Source of the DNA: Candidatus Woesearchaeota archaeon
Lineage (GTDB): Archaea > Nanobdellota > Nanobdellia > Woesearchaeales > GW2011-AR4
NCBI GenBank assembly: GCA_016177615.1
Contig: JACOUX010000067.1
Span: forward strand, 1 to 42,021
Reading direction: 5' to 3'
DNA: 42,021 bases
This document shows, piece by piece, positions 7,883-15,653 of this stretch. A program made the position numbers and the translations under genes. The notes beneath the pieces are model-generated. The model had not been told where the DNA came from, did not search any database, and saw nothing but the letters and a program-made list of their open reading frames with translations. Position 1 is the stretch's first letter. Each line of letters opens with the position of its first letter.

Positions 7883-8011
7883 ATGAAAGAGCCTAAAGCA
7901 TTAAAAGAAATTCATGATATTAGGAAGCATCTATCCAAGTTATCTGAAGAAGAAATTGATAAAAGACTGCAAGATATTAGAATTAGATATAAACAACTGC
8001 TTGTTTCTTAG
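7883..8011 (+). CDS. Small partner of the PIN protein (antitoxin candidate)
   Basis: It encodes 42 aa, MKEPKALKEIHDIRKHLSK..., from an ATG two bases after the PIN stop, with GGAGG at 7869-7873. The opening K-P-LKEIH-IR is typical of small proteins encoded next to archaeal PIN genes; this is recognition from memory. It is helical and charged, without a DNA-binding domain. It is likely the neutralising partner of the upstream PIN protein. Confidence 0.65.
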   Translation: MKEPKALKEIHDIRKHLSKLSEEEIDKRLQDIRIRYKQLLVS

Positions 8012-8019
8012 TTGATGTA

Positions 8020-8667
8020 TTGATTATAGACGGCAATTTCGGCAATCCCCCTATTATATTAACAATATCGGCATCGGGGGCAAAAGGTGCAATGGCGCAC
8101 TGGGAACAATCGTTATTATTATCAAAAGACGGCAACGTCGGCATCGGGACGACGACACCAACTGAGACATTAAGCGTTAATGGCAATGTAAGCATTGAAG
8201 GTACGAATTGCCGCGATTCCGGTGGCTCTGCAACCTGCAACAACTTCGTGGATATAGCCGAGCTTTTCCCTGCCTCAGAAGCTGTTGATTCCGGTGATGT
8301 TGTGGTAGTTGATTTCATAAACAAAGGAAAAGTAAGGAAAAGCCAAAAAGAATATGAAAAGGCAGTTGTTGGAATTGTCTCCACGCAGCCGGCAATTGTG
8401 ATAGAAGGGGGCAGAATAATAGCCATGGGCAATTTTAAAGGCCAAAACAACACTTTAAAGCCAGCTGTAGCATTGGCAGGCCGTGTTCCGGTCAAAGCAA
8501 GCGAAGAAAACGGCAGAATTATGGCAGGTGACTTGCTCACAACAAGCAGCAAAAAAGGCTATGCGATGAAATGCAACAACGAAATAAAGTGCATAAATTC
8601 AATAGTCGGAATTGCCTTGGATGATAAAAAAGAAGGTGAAGAAACTGTGCTGGTGATGGTGAAATGA
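8020..8667 (+). pseudogene. C-terminal cassette 1 of the giant surface protein
   Basis: From 8131 the sequence matches the giant gene from 5717 onwards (GNVGIGTTTPTE, NCRDSGGSATCNNFVD, AGRVPVK, GDLLTTSSKKGYAMK) through to a stop. DNA identity over the first 130 bases is very high by eye. The homology starts exactly at the ggcaacgtcggcatcgggac core. Upstream is only a short open stretch with a possible TTG start at 8020 and no signal peptide. The final residues VMVK and gtgatggtgaaatga are shared with the other cassettes but not with the giant gene. It is either a silent recombination donor or a displaced old tail. Confidence 0.75.
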
Positions 8668-8686
8668 GAAAAATTAATTTTAAATT

Positions 8687-8961
8687 TTACCTTAAATCTC
8701 TAATTCTAATATGTCCAAATTCAACGACTACGAATTTGCCTTTTGCCTTATCAAGGACATCTTTTACTATTTCAAATCGCTTTACTGGGTCAGATGCCGC
8801 AGTTCTGATTAAGATTATTCCTTGTGAAGATTTGCCCAGCTTGAATACCAGCTCGCCGAAATCCTTATCCGCTGTTATTAAAATCCGCTTTTCATCGTTC
8901 GCAAAAGACTCACAAGACCGGAGAATTTCTTACCTGCACTCTCATCTACTAGGAATCGCAT
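8687..8961 (-). pseudogene. Broken DUF5615-type PIN-like toxin
   Basis: The minus strand opens with ATG and MRFLVDESAGKKF, the normal start of DUF5615 (Mut7-C-like PIN) toxins, then runs into a stop. A second frame continues with SFANDEKRILITADKDFGELVF and runs to RIRDLR at the expected end. The middle of the family, which normally links these parts, is missing, so an internal deletion with frame change is inferred. It overlaps the DUF433 gene by 20 bases, the normal antitoxin-toxin order. Confidence 0.65.
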
Positions 8962-9205
8962 GCTTGCCATTTATGATTTCAGGAAAGATTTCTTCACCCT
9001 CAGCAAGCATTCCTGCATACAAGAGGGCAGCTTTGATATCATTTTCAGTTATCCTTGGGAAATCTTCAAGAATCTCTTGGAATGTCCATCCTTCTGCGAT
9101 TCTGTTAACTATTTCATAAACAGGTACCCTGGTGCCGCGAATTACTGGCTTGCCTACCATAACTTTTGGGTTCACTACAATTCTCTTCATGAAATCCTTT
9201 TCCAT
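8942..9205 (-). CDS. DUF433 antitoxin
   Basis: It encodes 87 aa with the DUF433 signature: RIVVNPKVMVGKPVIRGTRV followed by VYEIVNRIAEGWTFQEILEDFP and an HTH-like ITENDIKAAL. DUF433 proteins are small HTH antitoxins paired with DUF5615 PIN-like toxins. The partner follows directly on the same strand but is broken (8687-8961), so this antitoxin appears orphaned. It interrupts the surface-protein cassettes and runs opposite to them, consistent with insertion. Confidence 0.8.
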   Translation of the reverse strand: MEKDFMKRIVVNPKVMVGKPVIRGTRVPVYEIVNRIAEGWTFQEILEDFPRITENDIKAALLYAGMLAEGEEIFPEIINGKHAIPSR

Positions 9206-9264
9206 AGAGATTATTATTCATTTACAATATATAAAACTTTTGGAAACTGGACGGCTCTTAAACA

Positions 9265-9442
9265 TGCAAAAGTAACAGATAAAAGCGGAATGATAAAGGC
9301 AGGAGAATTAATCACAACATCAAGCAAGAAAGGATATGGGATGAAGTGCAAAAAGCCGATTGACTGTGTAGGTGCAATCATAGGAGTTGCAATGGAAAAC
9401 CAAAAAGCAAAAGAAGATGTTATTATGGTGATGGTGAAATGA
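9265..9442 (+). pseudogene. C-terminal cassette 2 of the giant surface protein (short)
   Basis: KVTDKSGMIKAGELITTSSKKGYGMKC...GVAMENQKAKEDVIMVMVK aligns with the last 60 residues of the cassettes at 8667 and 13035 and with the same region of the giant protein. It ends in the same gtgatggtgaaatga. There is no start of its own. Its left edge meets the promoter side of the DUF433 gene, so the toxin-antitoxin pair probably replaced the rest. Confidence 0.75.
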
Positions 9443-9444
9443 GC

Positions 9445-9828
9445 TCATACAGAATCGATGCGAATCTCCCTATGTTTTTCATTAAAAGTAATTATGAACT
9501 TGTCAAAAACAGTTTCTCTCCCAAGAAGATTGAAGGAAGTTACAAGTTCGTCAGAAAAGGCGGCTTTACAAATTATTTCCATGCCTCCAATCATCATTTT
9601 AACTTCATGCACATAGCCGGAAAGCTTGGCAGAGGCTCCTTGAAAAATTCTTTTTTCGCCGGATTCTATATCAATTCCAATCTGCCTGCCAACGCTGCTG
9701 TTGAAAATTGAAATGGAGGCGCCAGAATCAACTATAGCAGAAGTGTTAACTTCCCCTCCTTCTTTGGAGAGTTTAATGGGGATTATTGGATAATAAAAAC
9801 CTCTAAAGACCTGATAAGAAAACTTCAT
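9445..9828 (-). CDS. Retropepsin-like aspartic protease domain protein
   Basis: It encodes 127 aa. The flap-family signature is present: AIVDSGASISIF (catalytic D-S/T-G at about residues 34-36) and a closing NLLGRETVFDKFIITFN. That is one retropepsin-like lobe, which would act as a dimer. No signal peptide is seen. Its start overlaps the stop of the upstream 68-aa gene by four bases (ATGA), so they are co-translated. A processing or toxin-like role is inference. It lies opposite to, and between, the surface-protein cassettes. Confidence 0.75.
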   Translation of the reverse strand: MKFSYQVFRGFYYPIIPIKLSKEGGEVNTSAIVDSGASISIFNSSVGRQIGIDIESGEKRIFQGASAKLSGYVHEVKMMIGGMEIICKAAFSDELVTSFNLLGRETVFDKFIITFNEKHREIRIDSV

Positions 9829-10031
9829 AAAATGCTCATCTCTTCATCTTTGCGAGGCATCTTCATAACCATTACTTCCTTTAGGGACATGCCTTTGCTC
9901 TTAAGAGATGACTCTACTTCCGATAGAGATTCTCCAGAAGCAATAATTCCTTCATCTGTAACAGCAATCCATCTGCCACTGCACTTTTCAGCTTCTTCCG
10001 GATGCGACGATAGCCATTCAAGTTCATTCAT
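9825..10031 (-). CDS. Small DUF5678-like protein
   Basis: It encodes 68 aa: MNELEWLSSHPEEAEKCSGRWIAVTDEGIIASGESLSEV. The pattern of W-A-V followed by G-I-ASG and a helix matches DUF5678 proteins as remembered. It forms a two-gene operon with the retropepsin-like protein, overlapping by four bases, and could be its substrate, inhibitor or partner. Confidence 0.6.
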   Translation of the reverse strand: MNELEWLSSHPEEAEKCSGRWIAVTDEGIIASGESLSEVESSLKSKGMSLKEVMVMKMPRKDEEMSIL

Positions 10032-10103
10032 GTTTTACACCTTAATGCTCTTTCTTTCTAAATCTCCTAACTATTTAAACTTTTTGATGCATTGTCATAT
10101 TAT

Positions 10104-10139
10104 GAAAATGGAATGATAAAGAAAGGAGAATTGTTACCA
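10104..10139 (+). pseudogene. C-terminal cassette relic 3
   Basis: ENGMIKKGELLP in frame matches ENGIIKKGDLLT of the cassette at 12876 and the equivalent part of the giant protein. The match then ends abruptly. Its left edge falls near the same codon as cassette 2, next to the promoter side of the DUF5678 gene. Confidence 0.6.
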
Positions 10140-10201
10140 ACTCTCCAAAATCCCTTATTTCGCCTCTGCTGAACAAGAATAGCCCAATTCAGCCTTTTCT
10201 C

Positions 10202-10264
10202 TAGCCAAATCCGTCAGTCATATAGCTAGCCATTCTTGTCAGTTTTCATAGCCAAACTTGTCAG
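10202..10264 (+). repeat. Three 16-bp iterons upstream of the nuclease gene
   Basis: tagccaaatccgtcag (10202-10217), tagccattcttgtcag (10227-10242) and tagccaaacttgtcag (10249-10264) are direct repeats spaced 25 and 22 bases, ending just before the TATA box of the zinc-ribbon nuclease gene. They are candidate binding sites for that protein or its regulator. Confidence 0.65.
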
Positions 10265-10273
10265 CTATTTTAG

Positions 10274-10286
10274 AAACTTTTAAATA
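10274..10286 (+). promoter_or_regulatory. TATA box of the nuclease gene
   Basis: ctTTTAAATAAgt lies about 25-30 bases before the ATG at 10310, so the transcript is probably leaderless. Confidence 0.5.
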
Positions 10287-10309
10287 AGTAATAACACATC
10301 TGCTTTCCA

Positions 10310-11458
10310 ATGAAGACCGATAATCCAAAAAGTATAACCTGCCCTTACTGCCAATCTTCAAACACCAAAAAGGAAGGCAAGCGAAAAAACAGGCTCCAAA
10401 TAATCCAGAAATACAAATGCAAAGGCTGCAGCAAAGCATTTACATCAAGCCCATTAAAGAGCAAATCATATCCAATAAAAGCAATATTAAATTCCATCCT
10501 GCATTACAATCTTGGCTACACCCAAAAAGGAGTTTCAAGAATAATAGCACGAAAACACAAACTGCAAGTCCCGCAAAAAACCATAAGCAACTGGATCAAT
10601 GAATACAAACAAATCTGCACTTTTGCTAATATAAGAAAGCAAGCCATAAAATTGCACAATCCAAAAAACATCATAAAAAAGCTGGAATTAAATCACATCC
10701 AGCCTTACATCTTCAAATACCACAAAGCAAAACTACACTTATTGTTCCACAGCATTCTATACAACAACCAGTTCCACAACATTGCTCATTTCTACGAGCC
10801 GTTAAAATCATACATAGAAAAAATATCAACAAAAGATTTTCCGCATCATATATTTACATACGATAAGGCAAAAGCCGGTGGTCCCGATGCCGACGTTGCC
10901 AAATTTAATAATGAATCAATTATAAAATCAAATAAAAATCTTGCAACATCGGTAGGGGACAGCACTAATAAAAGGGCATCACAAATAAAATTCAGCCACT
11001 TAAAAATAAAAATCAGCAGCAAAAATAATTTAGCATGCAAACTTGCCAGGCTGGCTTTAAATCTCGCGCTTACAAATAAAGAAAGGCATCAAGTTATCCA
11101 AAACTTTTTCCTGATAAACGATTCAACAACCATAGCAGTAGAAGTTCCCGTTTACTTGACAAACTGGGATGCCGGCTATTACAGAAACCAAAAGGGATTC
11201 ATTTTTCCGTTGAATCATTACACAACTCCAATAACGGGGCATATCGATATTCTGCAGATAAGAAACGGATTAATTCACATTTTGGATTACAAGCCTTACG
11301 CCAAAAACGAAAATCCAGCAGAGCAGCTAACAATTTACGCTTTAGCATTATCAAGAAAATTAAACCTTCCATTGTATTATTTCAAATGCGCATGGTTTGA
11401 CGAAAATAATTACTGCGAGTTCTTTCCTTTGCATGCAGTTTACAAAAAAGAAAGTTAG
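10310..11458 (+). CDS. Zinc-ribbon/HTH protein with PD-(D/E)XK nuclease domain
   Basis: It encodes 382 aa. Residues about 8-45 form a zinc ribbon (CPYCQSSNTKK, then CKGCSKAF), followed by an HTH-like TISNWINEYKQIC and a conserved core NPKNIIKKLELNHIQPY. Residues about 185-225 are a variable linker with the inverted GC-rich repeats. The C-terminal domain (about 250-382) shows the RecB/Cas4-type nuclease motifs: GHIDIL, IHILDYKPY (D-x-K core) and QLTIYALAL. A sequence-targeted DNA nuclease is inferred from these parts. The combination resembles a transposase DNA-binding half joined to a homing-type nuclease. A truncated sibling lacking the nuclease lies at 6591-7406. Three iterons and a TATA box stand upstream. 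Confidence 0.75.
   Translation: MKTDNPKSITCPYCQSSNTKKEGKRKNRLQIIQKYKCKGCSKAFTSSPLKSKSYPIKAILNSILHYNLGYTQKGVSRIIARKHKLQVPQKTISNWINEYKQICTFANIRKQAIKLHNPKNIIKKLELNHIQPYIFKYHKAKLHLLFHSILYNNQFHNIAHFYEPLKSYIEKISTKDFPHHIFTYDKAKAGGPDADVAKFNNESIIKSNKNLATSVGDSTNKRASQIKFSHLKIKISSKNNLACKLARLALNLALTNKERHQVIQNFFLINDSTTIAVEVPVYLTNWDAGYYRNQKGFIFPLNHYTTPITGHIDILQIRNGLIHILDYKPYAKNENPAEQLTIYALALSRKLNLPLYYFKCAWFDENNYCEFFPLHAVYKKES
10881..10966 (+). repeat. Inverted GC-rich repeats in nuclease gene linker, opposite order
   Basis: gtcccgatgccgacgttgcc (10881-10900) is the exact 20-base reverse complement of the NVGIG-coding core of the giant gene (for example at 8131 and 3383). A forward variant, gcaacatcggtaggggac, follows at 10943-10960. 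The arms are in the reverse order compared with the pairs at 5349 and 7200. Confidence 0.75.
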
Positions 11459-11488
11459 ATAAACAGAAAAAATAATCAGCAAAATAAG

Positions 11489-11866
11489 ATGAAAGAAGAG
11501 GTCAATAAATGGATAGGGAAAGCAAAAAGCGACTTAAAGCATGCTAAATCTTCTTTAAGAAACGGGGAATTTGATTGGGCGCAAGTAGCTTCCCAGCAGG
11601 CGGCAGAAAAGGCATTAAAGGCAGTGTGTCTGCATAAAGGAATTGGATTAATTAAAGTGCATGACCTTACAATTCTTGGCAGAAAACTTAATGCTCCGAA
11701 TGATGTGCTGGAAAACTGCGGATTGTTAAATCCATTCTACACTGCTTCAAGGTATCCTGATGTTCAGGAAAGGACAAATAAAAAGCTGGAAGAAATTGCT
11801 GCCAAAGATGCTATTAAAGCAGCAGAAAAGGTTATAAGATGGTGCAAGGAGCAAATAAAAATATAG
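11489..11866 (+). CDS. HEPN-domain protein
   Basis: It encodes 125 aa with the standard HEPN layout: an N-terminal helix WIGKAKSDLKHAKSSL, then WAQVASQQAAEKALKAVCL, then a helix after VHDLTIL, and a last helix ending WCKEQ. HEPN proteins paired with MNT nucleotidyltransferases are toxin-type RNases, or inactive versions, controlled by AMPylation. It overlaps the MNT gene by 28 bases. The pair sits between the nuclease gene and cassette 4. Confidence 0.85.
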   Translation: MKEEVNKWIGKAKSDLKHAKSSLRNGEFDWAQVASQQAAEKALKAVCLHKGIGLIKVHDLTILGRKLNAPNDVLENCGLLNPFYTASRYPDVQERTNKKLEEIAAKDAIKAAEKVIRWCKEQIKI

Positions 11867-12159
11867 CGCTAGTTAAAAAATTCAAGAGAAATATTAACAA
11901 AATTATTAAGATAGATAAGCTTATATTTTACGGTTCTAGGGCAAAAGGCAATTTCCACAGGTACAGCGATTTTGATTTGTTAATTGTATCGCCGGACTTT
12001 AAAGAAATTCCCTGGTATAAGCGTCCAGTTAAGTTATATCTAATGTGGAAAGAGGACTATCCATTGGAAATCTTATGCTATACGCCTGATGAAGTTAAAA
12101 AGATGGTTGATAGAATAGGTATAGTCTCGGAAGCATATAAAAAAGGTATAGAAATTTAA
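11839..12159 (+). CDS. MNT-type nucleotidyltransferase (HEPN partner)
   Basis: It encodes 106 aa. The nucleotidyltransferase signature is intact: FYGSRAKGNFHRYSDFDLLIV (G-S-x9-11-D-x-D at about residues 32-48), with a further Asp/Glu region at DYPLEILCY. MNT proteins of this minimal size AMPylate and inactivate the paired HEPN protein in characterised systems. It is co-transcribed with, and overlaps, the HEPN gene. Confidence 0.85.
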   Translation: MVQGANKNIALVKKFKRNINKIIKIDKLIFYGSRAKGNFHRYSDFDLLIVSPDFKEIPWYKRPVKLYLMWKEDYPLEILCYTPDEVKKMVDRIGIVSEAYKKGIEI

Positions 12160-12213
12160 AGCAATCTCGGTAAAGTTATCATCAGGAAACACGGGTACAA
12201 GAGGGCTTAATAA

Positions 12214-13035
12214 AAAACTGGCAACGTCGGCATCGGAACCGCAGCTCCAAATACAAAACTGCATATTGATAAGGGCGGCGGCAGCGGGATTGCCATAACT
12301 GTCAACGGCTCAGGCCCGACAAATATGGTTGGCATGTTGGTCTCAGGAAAAAACAATGCTGAAACATCTGAAATAAACATATCTTTAGGAACATCAGGAG
12401 GCGTATTGGACCACGGATACATAGGAAGTGAAACAGCTCATGCCTTCACCCTAAGGACTAAAACTGCGAACAGGGTTACCATAGATTCGGATGGCAAAGT
12501 CGGCATCAACGACACAACTCCTTCCTACACATTGGACATAGCCGGCAACGTCCAAATCACCGGAGGCGGAGGAAACACCTGCGCAGACGGGCAAGGAGAA
12601 GCAACCTGCAACAATTTCGTTGATTATGCTGAATTATATCCATCTTCAGAACTAGTTGAATCAGGAGATTTGGTAATCATTGACTTTCAAAATGAAGGCA
12701 AGGTAAAGAAATCAAATAAACCATATGACAAGTCAGTTGCAGAAATCGTCTCAACAAAGCCAGCTGTTTTGATAGAAGGAAGCACCATGATATTCATGAA
12801 CAACGGCTTCAAATTAAACCAAACCAAGCCGGCTATCGCCTTGGCAGGAAGAGTTCCAACCAAGGTTACTGATGAAAATGGAATTATTAAGAAAGGGGAC
12901 TTATTAACAACATCAAGCAAAAAAGGCTATGGAATGAAATGCACTGACGATTCAAAATGCGCCAATGCAGCTGTAGGAATATCTTTGCAGAATCAAAAAT
13001 CAAAAGAGGATTTGATTAGGGTGATGGTGAAATGA
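12214..13035 (+). pseudogene. C-terminal cassette 4 of the giant surface protein (long)
   Basis: The open frame begins right after a TAA at 12211, with GNVGIGTAAPNTKLH encoded from 12220 and no credible start codon; the first ATG is at 12325. Residues up to TANRV match the internal giant-gene region 2723-2980. The rest then matches the extreme C-terminus (CNNFVDYAELYPSSE, AGRVPTKV, GDLLTTSSKKGYGMK, VMVK). It is thus a collapsed copy joining two distant parts. The left edge again falls at the GGCAACGTCGGCATCGG core. Confidence 0.75.
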
Positions 13036-13049
13036 AAAATTTTAATCAG

Positions 13050-13066
13050 TAAGTTTTAAATACCTG
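13050..13066 (+). promoter_or_regulatory. TATA box of the Cys-rich secreted protein gene
   Basis: taagTTTTAAATAcctg lies about 30 bases before the ATG at 13089. Confidence 0.5.
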
Positions 13067-13088
13067 CATCTCAATTAGTCCTAAAAAA

Positions 13089-15598
13089 ATGGTTAACGCA
13101 AAAAGGGGTTTCTCGCTGCTTTCTATTATATTCCTTATTCTTGGCAATGTAGCTTTTGCCCAATCTGATCCCAGCGTTTATGAAGGTAAACCAATAGACC
13201 CTTCAAGAGAAGGCATAGACTATTACAGGGAAGGCGATATTATAGTCTACCCATCCCGGGAAATGGGCTACATGGAAGGGTTCAGGAGAGGAGACATCAG
13301 CGAGGAAGAGCTGAAGAAGATGGCAAAAGCCAGGCTTGGCGACAAGTTCAATGAGATGGAGTTCAAAAGGGGGTTTGCCGAATTCAATGACCGGATGGAA
13401 AGAAAAGATGCATTTTCTTATGAGCATGAAGGGTATAGCGCTTACAGCAGCGGGCCCTCATATGAAGGCTATTCAAAAGAGCGCATGCTTCTTGGGATGC
13501 TTTATGAATATTTCGGAGATGACATAGATCCAAGGGAGATAAAGCAGCGCTGCAATGAGCCTGAGAATATCGCGGACGAGATAATCAGCAGGCTCAAAGA
13601 AAAGATGGATATTCAAAATGTGTGCAAAAGAATCGAAGATCAGGAAGTGAAATGTGAGGAATACTCAAAACAATCCTGCTCAAAAATCGGGACTGCATTT
13701 GTAAGGGAAGGGGCATCTGAAACCGAAAAGCTTAATGCAGTTGCATACTCGTGCCCTGTAAATAGGGATGCGATAGCCGAAGCGTGCAAAAGGAGAAACA
13801 AATACCAGATGGAGCAAAGGCTGGAGCACTTGGACACAGGGAATGCAGGGAAAGGTTTGATTTTGAAGGGGAAAGGCTGGCTAAAGAATGCCAAAAATTC
13901 AACGATAATCAACTATGCGACAAGGAAAAATATATGGAAAGATGCATGTCTGGCTTCAAGGCACCATCAGAAGGAAAAGGCCCGGGCAGAAAATACCGAA
14001 GTGCTGAATGGGAATGCTATGATGGGGTTAATGAGGTAAAAGGAGAAAGCTCATGCAAAACTTATGAGGAATGGACTTCAGTTGCACGAAGCTCATGCGA
14101 CGGGCATTGCAGCAAGGAATCAGGAAAATGCGGGGTTAACAGCTTCAGCATAAGTGATGAATGCAGGGAAGAAAAGAAATGCCCTGAATATCCTGCTCCA
14201 AACTGCCAGCAGGGCCAAAGACCGGTATCAAGAAAAGACTCTAATGGATGCTTAATCTACGATTGTCCAACTGAACAAGCCTGCCCTCAAATATCAAAGC
14301 CAGCCTGCAAATCAGATGAAAAATTAGAAACATACTATGACAACAAAGGATGCGCCACCAGCTATCAATGCATAAAATATTCCACTTGCCCTGCTGCTGA
14401 AAAACCAGCATGCGCTGAAAGCCAAAGCCTCACAGCCAAATACGATGACAAAGGATGTGTTACTTACGAATGTGTTGCAATACCAAGGTCAAATGAAAGC
14501 GGCTCTGGAAGCTTTATTACCGGAAGCGTGGCTGGAGACGCTTTTGATGAGCAGAAAAGGCATTGCGAGCAGTCGTGGATGAGGCAGGAAAGCATGTGCT
14601 CCAATATTGGGTCATGCGAAAAGAGCTCTTTTATAGAAAAGTGCAAGGAGCAGGAAAAGAAGAATTATGACGAGCATATATCAAGAATTGGGCAGCAATG
14701 CTCCTCATCTATTGGATCTGAGATAAAGCATGCAGAGCAGAGATGCGCCAGGCTGGAGGAAGACAGGAAAGGCTGTATGGAGCAGGGCAGCAAGAGATGC
14801 AGCCAGATGAAAGGGCTTGCCCAGCAGTGCAAAGAATTCATGACAGAAGAGCGAATAAGAAGCTTCATAGTTGAAGAATCGAAGAAAAAATGCAAATTCA
14901 GGGATATAATAGAGGATGAGGATGACATTAAAGGAGCTGATAAAAAGGAAATAGTCTTGGCTGTCCTTAATACCGCAACCCATGATGACATCATCAAGCT
15001 GGAGCTCTTTGTGGACGGGTTAAAAGAGGAACTTAAGCTGCAGGATACCGCAGTTTACAAGGGAATGATTGACCCAAGCGTGTTTAAAGACATAAAGCTG
15101 CTGCCTTTTGTAGTTAACGCAAAGCTCAGCTCTGTTGCAAGCTCTGAAAAGGCAAAAGAGACGAAAGAAGGGATTGTGGCAAGGCAGAAGGCAGAGGAAG
15201 CTGCAGCAAAGCTTGCCTCATTAAGGGATTCCGGATTGCCAAATGAGTATCTCTACATTATTGAGGACAAGGCCAGCGAGGTCCTTGACGTGTCCGGCGA
15301 GCTTGGAGAGATTGAGAAGAAAGACGAGGAAAAGGGCGTTGGGTACAAGATCAAGCTGTTTTTCGGGCTGGCAAAAAAGGCAGAGGAGCTTGAAATAAAA
15401 CAGCTGCAGGAGAGCAATGACAAACTGAAGAATTCAATAGAAACATTGTCCAGGCTGATTGACGAAGTCCCGAATGATGTCGCAAAAGCAATTTTGAAAG
15501 AGCAGGTTGAAAATCTGGAGAATCAGCAGGAAGAGATTAATGCCCTGATACAGACAAAGGAGAAGAAATCAAAGGGATTGTTTGGGATTTTTGGGTGA
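13089..15598 (+). pseudogene. Cys-rich secreted coiled-coil protein, split by a -1 frameshift
   Basis: Frame A (13089-14039) starts with a signal peptide (SLLSIIFLILGNVAFA). Frame B (13784-15598) continues the same protein. The switch falls near 13826-13840, where A reads QRLEHL and B continues as GHRECRERFDFEGERLAKEC with regular Cys spacing. One missing base explains it. Joined, the product is about 835 aa. After the signal come acidic/Arg-rich helical segments with paired Cys. Three repeats of about 40 residues follow with CP..KPAC...L..YDDKGC.TYEC (about 14170-14480), resembling antistasin-type modules. Then come further Cys-rich helices and a long coiled-coil ending in LFGIFG. No membrane anchor is seen. 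It may be a real pseudogene, a programmed frameshift or a sequencing error. Confidence 0.75.
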
Positions 15599-15653
15599 AA
15601 TTTAGAATGTAAAATTGAGGGCGGACGATTAATATTGACAGCATAATAATTTT

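Noticed and set aside
7983-8552. 189-aa minus-strand ORF
   Set aside because: Antisense to cassette 1, with the same VVVPMPTLP mirror peptides and no family resemblance.
8664-9119. 151-aa plus-strand ORF
   Set aside because: Antisense to the broken DUF5615 and DUF433 genes, whose minus-strand products match known families.
9439-10116. Plus-strand ORFs of 90 and 94 aa
   Set aside because: Antisense to the retropepsin-like and DUF5678-like genes, which have coherent motifs and a four-base overlap.
6591-11458. Complete insertion sequence
   Set aside because: The zinc ribbon resembles IS1-type proteins, but no DDE catalytic domain, terminal inverted repeats or target duplication could be found.
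848-12240. CRISPR array or diversity-generating retroelement
   Set aside because: The repeats are not evenly spaced and lie within coding sequence; no cas genes, reverse transcriptase or template/variable pair are seen.
1-13035. Integrated virus or plasmid attached at tRNA-Leu
   Set aside because: No integrase or structural virus genes are seen, and the duplicated tRNA parts are 5' parts, whereas att sites normally duplicate the 3' end.
13770-13850. Programmed -1 frameshift site
   Set aside because: No X-XXY-YYZ slippery heptamer with a following stem was found at the switch, so a base loss is the simpler reading, though not proven.
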